DNA from: Rhizobium sp. Q54
Lineage (GTDB): Bacteria; Pseudomonadota; Alphaproteobacteria; SMXS01
Assembly: GCA_945872035.1 (NCBI GenBank)
Contig: CAMBYA010000084.1
Span: 1 to 8,479, forward strand
Reading direction: 5' to 3'
Length of the DNA stretch: 8,479 nucleotides
The stretch's first letter is position 1. Each line of letters begins with the position of its first letter. This document shows, in pieces, positions 1 to 5,911 of the stretch. Made by a program: the position numbers and the translations under genes. The notes below the pieces were generated by a model. The model was not told where the DNA came from. It searched no databases and saw only the letters and a program-made list of their open reading frames with translations.

Positions 1-721
1 GATAGCGGAGCTGGGCGACCGTGTTGAAGCCCAGTTCGCCCATGTCGACGAAGGACGGCTTGAGCGAGGCCAGCGACTGCATGGTGGTGTCCGGCCGCAT
101 GTGCTCGTCATGGTCGAGCACGGTGAGGCCGAGAATGTCCTTCACCGGCATGATCGAGTTCTTGAAGTAGCCGTTCTGCCACGCATGGGCGGCGCGCTTC
201 TGGCTTTCCACCGCATAGGCGTCCACGTCGTCGCGGCTGAAGCCGTACTTGGTGGCGATAAGATCCGCGCCGATACCCTGAGGCGCGAAATGCGTCTTGA
301 TCGCCACCGACGGGTCCATGCTCCAGGCGCCGCCCGAGGAGCCCATGGGCACGCGCGACATGCATTCGGTGCCGCCGCCGACCACCAGGTCCGACTGGCC
401 GGACATCACCTTGGCCGCGGCCAGGTTGGTGGCGACGAGGCCCGACGCGCAGAACCGGTTGACCTGCACGCCGGCCACGTCCTCGGAATAGTCGGCGTTC
501 AGCGCGGCGACGCGGGGCAGCACGGCGCCTTGCTCGGCGACCGGATCGACGACGCCCCAGATCACGTCATCGACCAGCGAAGTGTCCAAGTTGCTGCGGT
601 CACGCACCGCCTGGAGCACCTGGGTGGTGAGGCTGATCGGCGTGATCTCGTGCAGGCTGCCGTCCTTCTTGCCGCGGCCTCGCGGGGTGCGGACGGTGTC
701 GTAGATGAATGCGTCTGCCAT
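1..721 (-). CDS. Acetyl-CoA acyltransferase (thiolase), C-terminal part outside window
   Basis: Thiolase-family enzyme that would cleave a 3-ketoacyl-CoA with CoA (beta-oxidation), or condense two acetyl-CoA in reverse; cytoplasmic. 240 residues are visible from the start MADAFIYDTVRTPRGRGKKD, against about 390-400 for the family, so the C-terminal domain is beyond the left edge. The nucleophilic cysteine is Cys91 in NRFCASGL, followed by the family segment GGGTECMSRVP (about 115-125). The second catalytic Cys and the GHP histidine are not in view. The start is supported by AGGA seven bases upstream of the ATG. It lies 26 bases downstream of the acyl-CoA dehydrogenase stop on the same strand, so it is very likely the third gene of the merR operon. 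Context favours a degradative role, but exact chain length or substrate cannot be read from the sequence. The family is certain; acetyl-CoA C-acetyltransferase versus longer-chain FadA-type is not. Confidence 0.95.
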   Translation of the reverse strand, partial: MADAFIYDTVRTPRGRGKKDGSLHEITPISLTTQVLQAVRDRSNLDTSLVDDVIWGVVDPVAEQGAVLPRVAALNADYSEDVAGVQVNRFCASGLVATNLAAAKVMSGQSDLVVGGGTECMSRVPMGSSGGAWSMDPSVAIKTHFAPQGIGADLIATKYGFSRDDVDAYAVESQKRAAHAWQNGYFKNSIMPVKDILGLTVLDHDEHMRPDTTMQSLASLKPSFVDMGELGFNTVAQLRY

Positions 722-747
722 CGGTCTATCCTTTGGATGCAGAATTG

Positions 748-2538
748 TCAGAAAGCGTCGGCGGGGAGCGCCATGAGCGACTCGCTGCCGGATTCGATCT
801 TTTTCAGCAGGCTGCCGGTGTCGGGCAGCATGCGCTCGAAGAAGAAGCGGGCCGTAACCAGCTTGTGTTCATAGAAGGCCGGGTTCTCGGCGCCGTTCGC
901 CAGCTTGTCCCGGGCGGCCTTGGCCATCATGCCCCAGACATGGCCCATGGCGACGAGCGCCATCAGCCGCAGGTAATCGGACGAGGCGCCACCTGCGTTG
1001 TCGGGATTGGTCAGACCGTTCTGCATCAGCCACATGGTGGCCTGCTGTTGGCGGCCCAGCGCCTTTTCCAGCTCAACGGCCAGCGGTCCGAGGACAGCGT
1101 CGGCCTTGTTGTCCTTGATGAACTGGCCGACCTCGGCGAAGAACGCCTGGATGGCGCGGCCGCCGTTCATACCCAGCTTGCGCCCGACCAGGTCCATGGC
1201 CTGCACGCCGTTGGTGCCCTCATAGATCGGCGCGATTCGGCTGTCGCGCAGGAACTGCTCGACGCCGTTGTCCTTGATGAAGCCGTGGCCGCCCCAGGTC
1301 TGTACCGCAAGGCTGGCGACGTCGACGCCCATGTCGGTGAAGTAGGCCTTGATGACCGGAGTCATCAGCGCCATGAAATCATCCGCCTTCTGGCGCACGG
1401 CCTCGTCCGGATGATGATGCAGCAGGTCGACCTGCAGGCCGGCGATGGCGGCCAGTGCGCGGGCGCCCTCGGTGAAGGCGCGGCCGGTCATCAGCATGCG
1501 GCGGACATCCGGGTGGACAATGATCGGGTCGGCCGGGCCTTCGGCGTTCTTGGCCCCGCTGATCGAGCGGCCCTGCAGCCGGTCGCGGGCATAGGAGACG
1601 GCGTTCTGGTGCGCGATCTCGGCGATGCCCAGCCCTTGGATGCCTACCCAAAGCCGCGCCTCGTTCATCATGGTGAACATGGCGGGCATGCCCTTGTTGA
1701 TCTCGCCGACCAGCCAGCCGGTGGCGCCGTCATAGTTCATCACGCAGGTGGCGTTCGAGTGGATGCCCATCTTGTGCTCGATGGAGCCGCAGGACACACC
1801 GTTGCGCGCACCTACCGAGCCATCCTCGTTGACCAGGAACTTGGGCACGATGAACAGGCTGATGCCCTTGGTGCCGGCCGGTCCGCCGGGAATCTTGGCC
1901 AGCACCAGATGGATGATGTTCTCGGACAGGTCGTGCTCGCCGGCCGAGATGAAGATCTTGGTGCCGCTGATCTTGTAGGTGCCGTCGGCCTGCGGCTCGG
2001 CCTTGGTGCGGATCAGGCCCAGGTCGGTGCCGCACTGCGGCTCGGTCAGGTTCATGGTGCCTGTCCACTTACCGGCGACCATGTTGGGCAGGTAGCGCTG
2101 CTTCAGCTCGTCCGAGGCGTGGGCGTCGATGGCCTCGACCGCGCTCTTGGTCAGGCCCGGATACATGGTGAAGGCCCAGTTGGCGGCGATCATCATCTCC
2201 GAGACCATGATGGCCAAGGTTTGCGGCAGGCCCTGGCCGCCGTGCTCGGTCTTGGCCGTCAGGCTGCCCCAGCCGCTTTCCACATAGAGATCGTAGGCTT
2301 CCTTGAAGCCCTTCGGCGTGGTGACGACGCCGTCGTTCCAGTGGCAGCCTTCCAGGTCGCCGCTCTGGTTGATCGGGTGCAGCACCTCGGACGCGACCTT
2401 GCCTGCTTCCTCCAGGATGGCGTCGACCAGGTCCGGGGAAACCTCCTCGAAGCCGGGGAGGTTGGCGTATTTGTCAAGACCGAGCAGGTCGTTGAGCACG
2501 AATTTGAAGTCGGCGATCGGCGCGTTGTAGACGGTCAT
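748..2538 (-). CDS. Acyl-CoA dehydrogenase, long C-terminal-domain type
   Basis: FAD enzyme that introduces the alpha-beta double bond into an acyl-CoA, passing electrons to ETF; first step of beta-oxidation. It is 596 aa, longer than the short-chain class (about 380), as expected for the group carrying an extra C-terminal domain (roughly 465-596 here). The flavin/substrate loop is at 161-174 (TMNLTEPQCGTDLG), and SGTKIFISAGEHD at 191-203 is typical. The conserved TWGGHGF is at 414-420. IYEGTNGVQAMDL (438-450) places Glu440 at the usual catalytic base position. The start at 2538 is chosen over an upstream in-frame start at 2700 because MTVYNAP begins the homologous region, GAGGAG lies just upstream, and its ATG overlaps the merR stop (ATGA). 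The 54 extra residues of the longer frame are merR read in another frame. The 4-base overlap implies translational coupling to the regulator. Substrate class is unknown; phenylacyl, branched or medium-to-long acyl chains are all possible. Confidence 0.96.
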   Translation of the reverse strand: MTVYNAPIADFKFVLNDLLGLDKYANLPGFEEVSPDLVDAILEEAGKVASEVLHPINQSGDLEGCHWNDGVVTTPKGFKEAYDLYVESGWGSLTAKTEHGGQGLPQTLAIMVSEMMIAANWAFTMYPGLTKSAVEAIDAHASDELKQRYLPNMVAGKWTGTMNLTEPQCGTDLGLIRTKAEPQADGTYKISGTKIFISAGEHDLSENIIHLVLAKIPGGPAGTKGISLFIVPKFLVNEDGSVGARNGVSCGSIEHKMGIHSNATCVMNYDGATGWLVGEINKGMPAMFTMMNEARLWVGIQGLGIAEIAHQNAVSYARDRLQGRSISGAKNAEGPADPIIVHPDVRRMLMTGRAFTEGARALAAIAGLQVDLLHHHPDEAVRQKADDFMALMTPVIKAYFTDMGVDVASLAVQTWGGHGFIKDNGVEQFLRDSRIAPIYEGTNGVQAMDLVGRKLGMNGGRAIQAFFAEVGQFIKDNKADAVLGPLAVELEKALGRQQQATMWLMQNGLTNPDNAGGASSDYLRLMALVAMGHVWGMMAKAARDKLANGAENPAFYEHKLVTARFFFERMLPDTGSLLKKIESGSESLMALPADAF

Positions 2539-2963
2539 TCCGCGACACTCCTCAGCTTGGCGTTGTGTTTGCGCCGAATCTCGTCCAGCGGCGTGCCGGC
2601 CTTCCAGTCTTCCAGGAGGCGGCAGAAATTCGCGAGTTCGTCGATGGTGGCGTCCAGATCGGCGCGCTGGCTTTCCATCGCGGCCAGCCGGTCGCGGCAC
2701 TTTTCCAGGGTCACGACCCGCTGGGTCTCCCGGCCGTCGCCGAGATCGTAGAGGTTGAGCATCTCGGTGATGTCAGCCAGCGTGAACCCGACGCGGCGGC
2801 CGCGCAGGATCCAGGCCAGGCGTGCCCGGTCGCGGGCATCGTAGATGCGATTCTGGCCATCCCGTTGCGGCGTGACCAGACCCTCGTCCTCGTAGAATCG
2901 GATCGTGCGGGGCGTTACCCCGAACTCCTTGGCGAGCTCCGATATGGTCCACGTCTGCGACAC
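2535..2963 (-). CDS. MerR-family regulator, LiuR-like
   Basis: DNA-binding regulator of 142 aa. The N-terminal winged helix-turn-helix (about 5-40) reads TISELAKEFGVTPRTIRFYE, followed by a second DNA-binding part with RGRRVGFTL (54-62) and LYDL at 71-74. A long charged helix (about 78-118) is the usual MerR dimerisation coiled coil. The segment pattern RTIRFYEDEGL...LRGRRVGF...LYD resembles LiuR, a known regulator of branched-chain amino acid and fatty acid catabolism in proteobacteria. It has only two separated cysteines (89, 114) and no metal-binding Cys cluster, so a metal sensor is unlikely. The start is GTG at 2963; there is no in-frame ATG until residue 68 and the Shine-Dalgarno is weak (GGGAAA). 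It is first gene of the operon with the acyl-CoA dehydrogenase and thiolase, so it probably controls them and itself through the palindrome at 3010-3031. The LiuR assignment is by recalled similarity; the effector is unknown. Confidence 0.9.
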   Translation of the reverse strand: MSQTWTISELAKEFGVTPRTIRFYEDEGLVTPQRDGQNRIYDARDRARLAWILRGRRVGFTLADITEMLNLYDLGDGRETQRVVTLEKCRDRLAAMESQRADLDATIDELANFCRLLEDWKAGTPLDEIRRKHNAKLRSVAE

Positions 2964-3002
2964 GAAGGAATTTCCCGTTTCGATTCGGCCGGTGTGAGCA
3001 AC

Positions 3003-3031
3003 GTTCTAGTTTACCTTTACGTAAACGTCAA
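3003..3031 (-). promoter_or_regulatory. Candidate promoter of the merR-acyl-CoA dehydrogenase-thiolase operon
   Basis: Read on the minus strand, TTGACG (3031-3026) is a near-consensus -35. A 17-base spacer follows, then TAGAAC (3008-3003), matching four of six -10 positions. Transcription would start near 2996, giving a leader of about 33 bases before the GTG of the regulator. The segment is visibly AT-richer than its surroundings. The spacer has the ordinary 17 bases rather than the stretched 19-20 of metal-activated MerR promoters, which fits simple repression by an operator inside the promoter. Confidence 0.55.
3010..3031. promoter_or_regulatory. Candidate MerR/LiuR-type operator palindrome
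   Basis: TTTACGTAAA at 3016-3025 is a perfect 10-base palindrome. Extending the symmetry to 3010-3031 keeps 9 of 11 base pairs (mismatches at 3015/3026 and 3012/3029). It occupies the spacer and -35 of the minus-strand promoter, 47 bases upstream of the regulator start. As I recall, reported LiuR sites share an ACGT-containing palindrome of this kind, but I could not check a motif database. It could also affect the divergent glycosyltransferase gene at 3123, although no strong plus-strand promoter is evident. Confidence 0.55.
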
Positions 3032-3042
3032 TATCCATTTCC

Positions 3043-3126
3043 ATGAAGGTTCGACGCCATCCCGGTCTTGTCGCGGTGCGGCGTCTCGCTCATGCTCGCC
3101 GGGCGGCATATGGGCTGACCGAATGA
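3043..3126 (+). CDS. Possible 27-codon leader ORF before the first glycosyltransferase
   Basis: ATG at 3043 opens a 27-residue reading frame, starting MKVRRHPGL, with nine Lys/Arg/His residues in its first 22. Its TGA (3124-3126) overlaps the ATG of the glycosyltransferase (3123) in an ATGA arrangement. No Shine-Dalgarno is seen ahead of it. It could be a coupled leader that feeds ribosomes to the next gene, whose own ribosome site is poor, or it could be chance. No recognised family. Low confidence. Confidence 0.2.
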   Translation: MKVRRHPGLVAVRRLAHARRAAYGLTE

Positions 3127-4085
3127 CATCATACGACATCAGCGTCGCGGTCTTCTCGGCCCGCGAAACGCCGGAAATCCTGCACGGAACTGTGCTGGCT
3201 GCGGTCGAGGCAAGCCGGGGATTCGCGACGTGCTGCGACGTGATCGTCAACGGACCGTCGGTCGCCTTGGCCCGTGGCCTTAGTGAGAGGCTGGGGCAGG
3301 ACGAAGCGTTGCCGCCAGGCGTGGTGCTGCGGATTTTCCATGTCCCTGTCGCCGACAAGGCCCATGCCTGGAACGCCTATGTCCACGAATTGTGGCCCGG
3401 TGCGGCACTGGCCTTCTTCATCGACGGCTATGCGCGGGTGATGCCGGACGCGCTTTCCTCAATCCGGCGCGGCATCGGCGACGATGCCGAAATTCTCGGC
3501 GGCACCGGCGTGCCGACCCAGGGCAGGTCGGCCAGCCGGCTCCGCGCGCAGATGCTGCGGCATGGTGGCATCCACGGCAATCTCTACGCCTTGCGCGGCT
3601 GGGTGATGGAGCATTTCCGGGCGACCGGCTTCCGGTTGCCGTTTGGACTCTACCGGACCGATTCGACGGTCGGCAGCGCGGTGAAGTTCAGGCTGGATCC
3701 CGCGCGGCACGAGTGGAACGAACGCCGTCTGTTTGTCGATGCGGGTGCGACCTGGACCGTGGCGGAGGCGGTGCGCTCGCCACTCCATCTCCTGCGCGGC
3801 CAATTCAGGCGTAGGCTTCGCCAGGCGCAAGGCATGCTGGAGAACCGCGCCGTCCGCCAGCACCTCGCCGTCGAGCATCGCAAGCCCGAAGCATTGCCGA
3901 AAACCGCCCACGCGCTGGTCCTGGATTGGGTCGAGCGGCACGGCGACGAAGCGCGGACGCTGTTCCGCCGGCACCCGCTCGCCTGGCTGGCCTATCGGCG
4001 GTTCCCGTTGGCGCCAGCCATTCCGAATAATCCGCATCCGGTTATGCTGGGCCGATTTCCGTCCGATCATGGCGAGCGCACATGA
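3123..4085 (+). CDS. Divergent glycosyltransferase (GT2/GT-A-like)
   Basis: 320-aa soluble protein without transmembrane segments. The N-terminus (SYDISVAVFSARETPEIL, 3-20) matches the first beta strand of GT-A transferases. ADKAHAWNAYVHELWPG (77-93) looks like the region that precedes the metal site, with the N-terminal cap asparagine of KxxAxN type. The expected DxD is replaced by FFIDGYARVMPDAL (98-111), only one acidic residue being kept at 101. HGNLYALRGWVMEHF (151-165) resembles the acceptor-side segment. The C-terminal 100 residues are Arg/His-rich and carry no recognised domain. The reading frame is open far upstream, but that part runs antisense through merR and its promoter, so ATG 3123 is taken as start; its ribosome site is weak. 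It overlaps the next gene by 4 bases (ATGA), implying a two-gene glycosyltransferase unit. Donor and acceptor unknown. Inactive or metal-independent chemistry is possible. Confidence 0.75.
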   Translation: MTSYDISVAVFSARETPEILHGTVLAAVEASRGFATCCDVIVNGPSVALARGLSERLGQDEALPPGVVLRIFHVPVADKAHAWNAYVHELWPGAALAFFIDGYARVMPDALSSIRRGIGDDAEILGGTGVPTQGRSASRLRAQMLRHGGIHGNLYALRGWVMEHFRATGFRLPFGLYRTDSTVGSAVKFRLDPARHEWNERRLFVDAGATWTVAEAVRSPLHLLRGQFRRRLRQAQGMLENRAVRQHLAVEHRKPEALPKTAHALVLDWVERHGDEARTLFRRHPLAWLAYRRFPLAPAIPNNPHPVMLGRFPSDHGERT

Positions 4086-5065
4086 GTTCTCCGTCCGTCA
4101 GCGTCGCCATGAGCGTGTACAACAACGCGCCCTATCTGGCCCAGGCCATCGTCGCCATGCTGGCGCAGACCCATGCCGACTTCGAGTTCCTGATCGTGAA
4201 CGATGGCTCCACCGACGAGTCCGCGGCGATCATCGACGATTTCGCCGGCAGGGACGCCCGGATCCGGCCGATCCACCAGGAGAATCGCGGCCTGGTGGCA
4301 AGCCTAAACCGGATGCTGTACGAGGCGCGCGCGCCGCTGGTCGCCCGCATGGATGGCGACGATGACTGCCATCCGGAACGGCTCGCCCGCCAGGTCGCGT
4401 TCATGCGAGCAAACCCAGATCACGGCGTCGTCGGCACCCAGTCGGTCTCGTTCGATGACACCGGCAACAGGTGGGCGTCACCGGCTTTCCCGACGAGCGA
4501 CGCGGAACTCAGAACAGTAATCGCGACCCGCAACGTGATGTGTCATCCCAGCGTGGTGATGCGCAGGGACGTGGTTCTGGCGGCGGGCGGCTACCGGCGC
4601 CAGTTCATCCACTGCGAGGACCGCGACCTGTGGCTGCGGCTGTCGGAGCGCGTCATGCTTTCCAGCCTGCCGGATGCGCTGACCTATTACCGGCGAACGC
4701 CCTGGCAGGTCAGCAACCGACATATCGCCGCCCAGGCGATCGGCGCCGCCATGGCGTGGCTGGCGCATACGGAGCGTGAGGCGGGGCGGCCCGATCCGTT
4801 CGATGGCATGGAGACATTGCCAACCGTCGACGAACTCGACCGCCTGCTCGGGCGGCCAGGCGTCGCCGCGTCGGTCCGCGAACGGGCGCTGCCGCAGCTG
4901 ATCTACACGCCGGTCGGTCTGTCGCCCGATGTGTTCCGCATGGTGCTCGACCAGGTAGGCGAGGGTGGCCGGGTCGATCAGCCTTGGCGGCTGGTGGCAC
5001 GGCTGGTGAAGTTCGGCCAGCCGGCGAGGGCGCTCAGGCTGGCAGCAGCGCTGCTGCGCGCCTGA
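4082..5065 (+). CDS. Family 2 glycosyltransferase
   Basis: 327-aa GT-A transferase that would move a sugar from a nucleotide donor to a surface glycan, lipid or protein acceptor at the cytoplasmic face. Classic GT2 marks are visible: VSVAMSVYNNAPYL at 6-19, the nucleotide-binding VNDGSTDES at 39-47, ENRGLVASLN at 67-76, and DGDDDCHPERL at 91-101 holding the metal-binding DxD (91-93). HCEDRDLWLRL (177-187) holds the ED pair expected for the catalytic base at about 179-180. The region from about 230 on is alpha-helical and variable, as usual in this family. There is no signal peptide or membrane helix. It is translationally coupled to the preceding divergent transferase by ATGA. No wzx, wzy, sugar-nucleotide or other polysaccharide genes are in the window, so the pathway cannot be named. 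Confidence 0.93.
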   Translation: MSSPSVSVAMSVYNNAPYLAQAIVAMLAQTHADFEFLIVNDGSTDESAAIIDDFAGRDARIRPIHQENRGLVASLNRMLYEARAPLVARMDGDDDCHPERLARQVAFMRANPDHGVVGTQSVSFDDTGNRWASPAFPTSDAELRTVIATRNVMCHPSVVMRRDVVLAAGGYRRQFIHCEDRDLWLRLSERVMLSSLPDALTYYRRTPWQVSNRHIAAQAIGAAMAWLAHTEREAGRPDPFDGMETLPTVDELDRLLGRPGVAASVRERALPQLIYTPVGLSPDVFRMVLDQVGEGGRVDQPWRLVARLVKFGQPARALRLAAALLRA

Positions 5066-5071
5066 TCAGGC
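5060..5071. repeat. Palindrome spanning two abutting convergent stop codons
   Basis: GCCTGATCAGGC is a perfect 12-base palindrome. It contains TGA (5063-5065) ending the plus-strand glycosyltransferase and TCA (5066-5068), the complement of the TGA ending tusA on the other strand. The two genes therefore meet with no spacer. A second perfect palindrome, GCAGCAGCGCTGCTGC, lies at 5042-5057 inside the glycosyltransferase end. No T-tract follows on either strand, so a standard intrinsic terminator is not evident. Confidence 0.4.
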
Positions 5072-5284
5072 TTTGCGCAGCCGGAATCGGAACTGCTCGC
5101 CGGTCTGCTCCGATTCGAGCAACTCGTGGCCGGTCTGCCGGCAGAAGGCGGGGAATTCGTTGACCGAGGCAGTATCGGTCGCCAGCACGTCGATGACGTC
5201 GCCTGACGCCATCTCGCGTAGCGCCTTCTGCGCTCTCAGCACAGGCAGCGGGCAAAGCAGGCCTGTCGCATCGAGCACCCTCAT
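5066..5284 (-). CDS. TusA-family sulfurtransferase / sulfur carrier
   Basis: 72-aa protein of the TusA/SirA/YeeD fold, which carries sulfur as a persulfide on one cysteine for tRNA thiolation, molybdenum cofactor or other sulfur trafficking. The signature is ATGLLCPLPVLRAQKAL (6-22), with the carrier Cys11 in the CPxP motif. SGDVIDVLATD (27-37) and FCRQTGHELLE (47-57) follow the family pattern, and the length is right for a single-domain member. ATG 5284 is chosen because the longer upstream frame is the flavin reductase read out of frame. The start overlaps the flavin reductase stop (ATGA), so the two are probably co-translated. Its stop abuts the stop of the convergent glycosyltransferase. 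No dsr, tusBCD or hdr genes are in view, so the partner in sulfur transfer is unknown; calling it strictly tusA would be too precise. Confidence 0.93.
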   Translation of the reverse strand: MRVLDATGLLCPLPVLRAQKALREMASGDVIDVLATDTASVNEFPAFCRQTGHELLESEQTGEQFRFRLRKA

Positions 5285-5784
5285 GCGTCGACCTGAGGCT
5301 CCAGCCTGACATAGGAACTGCGGTGGAACAGCAGCGGCGCGGCCTCGGACACCACGGCCGTGTGCAGCACGCGGCAGATGAACAGGATGTGATCGCCGGC
5401 GTCGACCCGCTGGTCGATCCGGCAGTCGAACGCGGCGAGGGCGCCGGGAATGATCGGCGCGCTGGTCTTCCACAGCTCGAACGGGATGTCGCCGAAGCTC
5501 TTGTCTCCAGGCGTGGAGAATCGGCCGGACAGGCCGACCTGCTCCTCGCACAGCACGTTCACCCCGAATTCATCGGCGGCCATGAAGTCCTCGTACTGCT
5601 CGGATTTCTTGCCGAGGCTGAACAGGATCAGCGGCGGATCGAGCGACACCGACGTGAAGGAATTCATGGTCAGGCCGATTGGCCCGCCGGCGCGGTTGCG
5701 CGTGGTGACGACGGTGACGCCGGTCGCGAAACACGAGAAGGCGCGGCGCAGGGCCTTCGGGTCGATGCTGTCGCTGTCTTCCAT
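5281..5784 (-). CDS. Flavin reductase family protein (FMN-binding split barrel)
   Basis: 167-aa HpaC/flavin-reductase-like protein that would use NAD(P)H to reduce FMN or FAD, typically for a two-component monooxygenase. Family marks are LRRAFSCFATGVTVVTT (12-28), IGLTMNSFTSVSLDPPLI (36-53, flavin-binding core), FGVNVLCEEQ (73-82) and AGDHILFICRV (129-139). ATG 5784 is preferred over in-frame ATG 5817 because GGACGGAA precedes it at good spacing and the 11 extra residues have no family character. The stop overlaps the TusA start by 4 bases. No monooxygenase partner gene lies in the window. Divergent from the DUF2889 gene across a 127-base gap. Reductase activity is inferred from family only; some members of this fold have other roles. 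Confidence 0.92.
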   Translation of the reverse strand: MEDSDSIDPKALRRAFSCFATGVTVVTTRNRAGGPIGLTMNSFTSVSLDPPLILFSLGKKSEQYEDFMAADEFGVNVLCEEQVGLSGRFSTPGDKSFGDIPFELWKTSAPIIPGALAAFDCRIDQRVDAGDHILFICRVLHTAVVSEAAPLLFHRSSYVRLEPQVDA

Positions 5785-5911
5785 AATGATTCCGTCCGCG
5801 ATCCAATTCGCCGCCATTGATTTCAGAAGTCGGCGGCAAGTGCAAGGTTCGCGGCGGTTGCGCCGCCGGGCCGGCCTGCGCATATTGCGCTGCAATAGCA
5901 GGAGCAACATG
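5785..5911. promoter_or_regulatory. Divergent intergenic region between flavin reductase and DUF2889 gene
   Basis: 127 bases that must contain start signals for both directions. It contains an inverted repeat (GCGGCG at 5851-5856, loop GTTG, CGCCGC at 5861-5866) followed by the palindrome GGCCGGCC (5869-5876). On the plus strand AGGAG at 5900-5904 is a strong ribosome site for the DUF2889 gene. No convincing -35/-10 pair stands out in either direction. Confidence 0.35.

Noticed and set aside
2539..2700. 54-residue N-terminal extension of the acyl-CoA dehydrogenase
   Set aside because: This is merR coding sequence read in another frame; the ATGA overlap and GAGGAG site point to 2538.
709..2751. 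680-codon open frame on the plus strand opposite the acyl-CoA dehydrogenase
   Set aside because: It is antisense to a gene with complete family motifs. The translation is low-complexity, rich in Gly/His/Asp/Val/Leu, typical of the reverse strand of GC-rich coding DNA.
2565..3122. N-terminal extension of the first glycosyltransferase frame
   Set aside because: It runs antisense through merR and across the operator/promoter region. Glycosyltransferase-like sequence begins only at ATG 3123.
3459..4070. 203-codon minus-strand frame opposite the first glycosyltransferase
   Set aside because: No recognisable domain, Arg/Pro/Ala-rich, and opposite a plus-strand gene that is coupled to a clear GT2.
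5285..5551. N-terminal extension of the TusA frame to 161 residues
   Set aside because: It lies inside the flavin reductase in another frame and has Arg/Pro-rich shadow composition; the TusA domain begins at MRVLDATG.
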